DNA of 34,275 bases. Source: Streptomyces viridosporus (lineage in GTDB: Bacteria; Actinomycetota; Actinomycetes; Streptomycetales; Streptomycetaceae). The translations under genes and the position numbers were made by a program. The notes beneath the pieces are model-generated. The model saw only the letters and a list, made by a program, of their open reading frames with translations. It was not told the DNA's origin and ran no database searches. This document shows, piece by piece, positions 31,819 to 34,275 of the stretch. The DNA is taken from the NCBI RefSeq assembly GCF_002078235.1, contig NZ_MSGP01000138.1, forward strand, positions 1 to 34,275. Reading direction: 5' to 3'. The number at the start of each line of letters is the position of its first letter. The stretch's first letter is position 1.

Positions 31819-33054
31819 TCAGGCGCCGAGCGCGAGGGGGTAGGTGTCGAGTCCGCGGACGACCCACCGGTCGCGGTGGACCGGGGTGGCGGCGGCGGCC
31901 AGGCGCGGGAAGCGGCGCAGCAGCCGGGGCAGGGCGATGCGGGCCTCGAGGCGGGCGAGGGGGGCGCCGAGGCAGTAGTGGGGGCCCGCGCCGAAGCTCA
32001 GGGGCTGCGGGGCGCCGCCGCGCGCGGGGTCGAAGCGGTCCGGTGCGGTGAAGCGGCGCGGGTCGCGGTTGGCGGCGGCCAGGATCAGGGTCAGCCGGGT
32101 GCCGCGCGGGACGGCGGTGCCGAGCAGGTCGGTGTCGTGGGCGGCGAAGCGGCTGGTGACGTGGACGGGCGGCTCGTAGCGCAGGACCTCCTCGACGTAG
32201 GCGTCGGCGAAGTCCGCGTCGTCGCGCAGCCGATGCGCGTACGGGGGGTGGCCCAGGGCGATCATCAGTCCGTGGCCGATGAGGAAGCTGGTGGTCTCGA
32301 AGCCGGCGGTGAGCAGCACCATGAGGTTGCCCATCAGCTCCTCGTGGCTGAGCCGTTCCGGGTCGCCGTCGTGCACCGCGGTCAGGGTGGTGAGGAGGTC
32401 GCCGGCGGGCCTGCGGCGGCGCTGTTCGACGAGCGCGGCGAAGTAGCGGGCGAGGGCGTCCATCGCGGCGTCGGCCCGGTGCAGGGCGGCGGGGTCGGAG
32501 AACCCGTCGGTGGCCACGGCGATGGCGGAGGCCGTCTCCCGGAACCAGACCTGGTCCTCCTCGGGGAAGCCGAGCACGGCGCCGATGACGGCGACGGGCA
32601 GCCGGGAGGCGAACTCGGCGATGACGTCGACCGGGTCGCCGCCTGCGCCGAGGCGGGCCATGCGGTCCAGGAGGCGGTCGGCCATGCCCTCGACGACCGC
32701 GGCGAGGTCGCGCACCCGGGGCGGGGTGAAGGCGAAAGCGGCCAGGGACCTCAGACGGGTGTGGTCGGGCCCGTTGCTGTAGAGCATGGAGCTGGTGAAG
32801 GCGCGCAGGGAGGAGTGGGAGCGCCAGGCCGGGTGGGCGGCGTCGTAGGCCGTGCGGTCCTGGACGTGCAGACGGGTGTCGCGCAGGGCGCGGGCGCACG
32901 CGTCGTAGCCGGTGACGACCAGCCGCCCGGGGCCGCGCCGGGCGAGGTCGCCGTGGGCGCGGATCGCCTCGTACAGCGGGTAGGGGTCCTGTCGTCCCCG
33001 CCTGGTGCCCAGGGCGGCGAACGCCTCCGTCAGGGACGGGGCAGACTCGGCCAT
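31819..33054 (-). CDS. Cytochrome P450 (second)
   Basis: This 411-residue bacterial P450 has I-helix TAGFETTS, K-helix EEVLRYEPP and heme loop FGAGPHYCLGAPLAR with ligand Cys361. The ATG at 33054 has an AGGAGGAG ribosome site. It lies between the O-methyltransferase (49-base gap) and the iron-sulfur flavoprotein. In the C-1027 benzoxazolinate route a hydroxylation precedes O-methylation, so ring hydroxylation of an anthranilate-derived unit is the likely role. Redox partners are not in the window. Confidence 0.9.
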   Translation of the reverse strand: MAESAPSLTEAFAALGTRRGRQDPYPLYEAIRAHGDLARRGPGRLVVTGYDACARALRDTRLHVQDRTAYDAAHPAWRSHSSLRAFTSSMLYSNGPDHTRLRSLAAFAFTPPRVRDLAAVVEGMADRLLDRMARLGAGGDPVDVIAEFASRLPVAVIGAVLGFPEEDQVWFRETASAIAVATDGFSDPAALHRADAAMDALARYFAALVEQRRRRPAGDLLTTLTAVHDGDPERLSHEELMGNLMVLLTAGFETTSFLIGHGLMIALGHPPYAHRLRDDADFADAYVEEVLRYEPPVHVTSRFAAHDTDLLGTAVPRGTRLTLILAAANRDPRRFTAPDRFDPARGGAPQPLSFGAGPHYCLGAPLARLEARIALPRLLRRFPRLAAAATPVHRDRWVVRGLDTYPLALGA

Positions 33055-33103
33055 CCGGTGTCTCCTCCTGCGGCGGGCCGCTCGGTGCGGCCGGGCGGGC
33101 CGG

Positions 33104-34120
33104 TCACGCGGCGCGGTCGGCGGCGGTCAGTTCGATGATCGCCGAGGGGCCGGCGGGGTGGACGGCGGCCACCTTCAGGCCGGCGTCGGCGGCGAGCGCG
33201 GCGAACTCGGGCACGCCGCGCTCCCGGGCCCCGTAGACGCACAGCATCCGCAGGTCCATGCCGGTGCGCGGGGCGTCGCCGCGGGGCCCGATCGACTCGA
33301 TGACGAAGACGGATCCGGTGCGGCCGGCGGCCTCGGCGCAGCGGCGCAGGATCGCGGTCGCCGCGGTGTCGTCCCAGTCGTGCAGGATCAGCGAGAGCAG
33401 GTAGCCGCCGGCTCCGGCGGGCAGCGGGTCGAAGAAGCTGCCGGTGACGGCGTCGGCGCGGTCGGCCAGGCCCGAGGCGGCGAAGGACAGCTCGGCGCTG
33501 TGCGCGGCCTCCTTCAGGTCCACGACCGTGCCGCGCAGGCCGGGGTGGGCGTCGAGCAGCGCGGTCAGCAGGGAGCCGTCGCCGCCGCCCACGTCGACGA
33601 CGTGGCCGAGCCGGCCCCAGTCGTAGCCGGTCACGACGTCCGGGGCGCGGACGGCGACGTCGGCACCCAGCAGGGAGTTGAAGGCGGCGGCCCGTTCGGG
33701 GTCGTCGGTCAGGTCCTCCCAGTAGGGGCGTCCGTAGCGCACCGGGAAGGCGGCCTCGCCCGTGGTGACGCTGTGCAGCAGTTCCACGAAGGACAGTTCT
33801 CCGCGACCGCCGGTGCGGATGTCGAACCAGGCGCGCAGACCGGCCGGGTGGTCCTCGCACAGGGGACGCCCCAGGTCGGTCAGGGTGTAGCGGCCGTCCG
33901 CGTCGCGGTCGAACACTCCGCGTACCGCCAGGTAGCGCAGCAGCCGCTCCAGGGCGCCGGGGTGGGCGCCGACCGCCTCGGCCAGGTCCTTCGCCGTCCG
34001 GGTGCCGGCGGCGATGTGGTCGGCGATCCGCAGGGTCGCGGCCACCCGCACGGCCATCGGCGTGCCCAGGTTCGCCATCCGCCACAGCGCGGCGGCCTTG
34101 CCGTCCTCGTCGCCCAGCAC
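33104..34120 (-). CDS. SAM-dependent O-methyltransferase, family 2 (plant OMT-like)
   Basis: This 338-residue enzyme has an N-terminal dimerisation winged helix (about 10-90: ATLRIADHIAAGTRTAKDLA, ALERLLRYLAVRGVF). Its Rossmann domain carries the SAM motif VVDVGGGDGS (174-183). The catalytic-base region LILHDWDD has His247. Such enzymes methylate phenolic hydroxyls. It starts with GTG at 34120 after AAGGAGG and heads the leftward operon. It fits methylation of the hydroxyl installed by the next gene's P450, comparable to SgcM in C-1027. Confidence 0.9.
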   Translation of the reverse strand: MLGDEDGKAAALWRMANLGTPMAVRVAATLRIADHIAAGTRTAKDLAEAVGAHPGALERLLRYLAVRGVFDRDADGRYTLTDLGRPLCEDHPAGLRAWFDIRTGGRGELSFVELLHSVTTGEAAFPVRYGRPYWEDLTDDPERAAAFNSLLGADVAVRAPDVVTGYDWGRLGHVVDVGGGDGSLLTALLDAHPGLRGTVVDLKEAAHSAELSFAASGLADRADAVTGSFFDPLPAGAGGYLLSLILHDWDDTAATAILRRCAEAAGRTGSVFVIESIGPRGDAPRTGMDLRMLCVYGARERGVPEFAALAADAGLKVAAVHPAGPSAIIELTAADRAA

Positions 34121-34217
34121 AGCGGTGCCCTCCTTCGTCGGGGGTACGGGCGAACCCGTGGTGCCATCCTCGCCGAGCGGCGGGCACGGGCCATCTCCTG
34201 GATTGCGCTCCTGCCGG

Positions 34218-34275
34218 GGCGGATCACCGAGCAGCCCGCCACCGGGTCCGGTGACGGGCTGCTCGGTGATCCGCC
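34218..34275. terminator. Large perfect hairpin at the window edge
   Basis: A perfect 21-bp outer stem (34218-34238 with 34255-34275) continues, after one mismatched pair, into a CACCGG/CCGGTG inner stem with a two-base tip. It lies about 100 bases upstream of the leftward O-methyltransferase. It most likely terminates a gene beyond the right edge that also runs leftward, insulating the operon. Confidence 0.75.

Overview
The window looks like high-GC actinomycete DNA, almost certainly Streptomyces or a close relative. GC is very high, genes carry GTG and TTG starts, and GC-rich hairpin terminators lie between convergent genes. It appears to hold the flank and the peripheral part of a chromoprotein enediyne antibiotic cluster. 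The decisive gene is at 14060-14506. It encodes a secreted protein of the neocarzinostatin/macromomycin apoprotein family, with a predicted 112-residue mature chain and two disulfide-type cysteine pairs. The enediyne polyketide synthase core, sugar genes and pathway regulators are not in the window.

Layout. Bases 1-3500 look like ordinary chromosome: a flavin-type split-barrel oxidoreductase, a DUF2975/HTH pair behind a 49-nt perfect palindrome, a gene broken by a 10-bp tandem duplication, an HxlR regulator and a DUF4287 protein. From 3610 the biosynthetic region begins. An exporter diverges from a four-gene operon (5327-10905): cytochrome P450, FkbO/Hyg5-type chorismatase, benzoate-CoA-ligase-like enzyme and an MIO tyrosine aminomutase/ammonia-lyase very like SgcC4 of C-1027. 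Next come an unknown membrane protein, a second exporter, the apoprotein, a leftward SDR/AhpD-like operon, a third MFS transporter, a tandem GNAT protein, a berberine-bridge-type flavoenzyme, a zinc-ribbon methyltransferase, an epoxide hydrolase and a leaderless solute-binding protein. From 34120 down to 25719 a leftward gene set reads O-methyltransferase, P450, iron-sulfur flavoprotein, PaaK-like ligase, anthranilate/ADIC synthase large subunit, its glutaminase, a second PaaK-like ligase and a 69-residue protein.

How the genes may work together (inference). Three aromatic units derived from the shikimate pathway can be read out. The first is beta-tyrosine (or coumarate) from the MIO enzyme. 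The second is 3-hydroxybenzoate from the chorismatase, activated by the adjacent ligase. The third is a benzoxazolinate-like unit made from chorismate by ADIC synthase plus glutaminase, the [4Fe-4S]/FMN dehydrogenase, P450 hydroxylation, O-methylation and PaaK-type ligase chemistry. The epoxide hydrolase matches the SgcF type that opens the enediyne-core epoxide. The apoprotein would sequester the chromophore and the MFS pumps would export it. A 3-hydroxybenzoate route beside both C-1027-type routes is the most distinctive feature. All family comparisons are from memory and no search was run.
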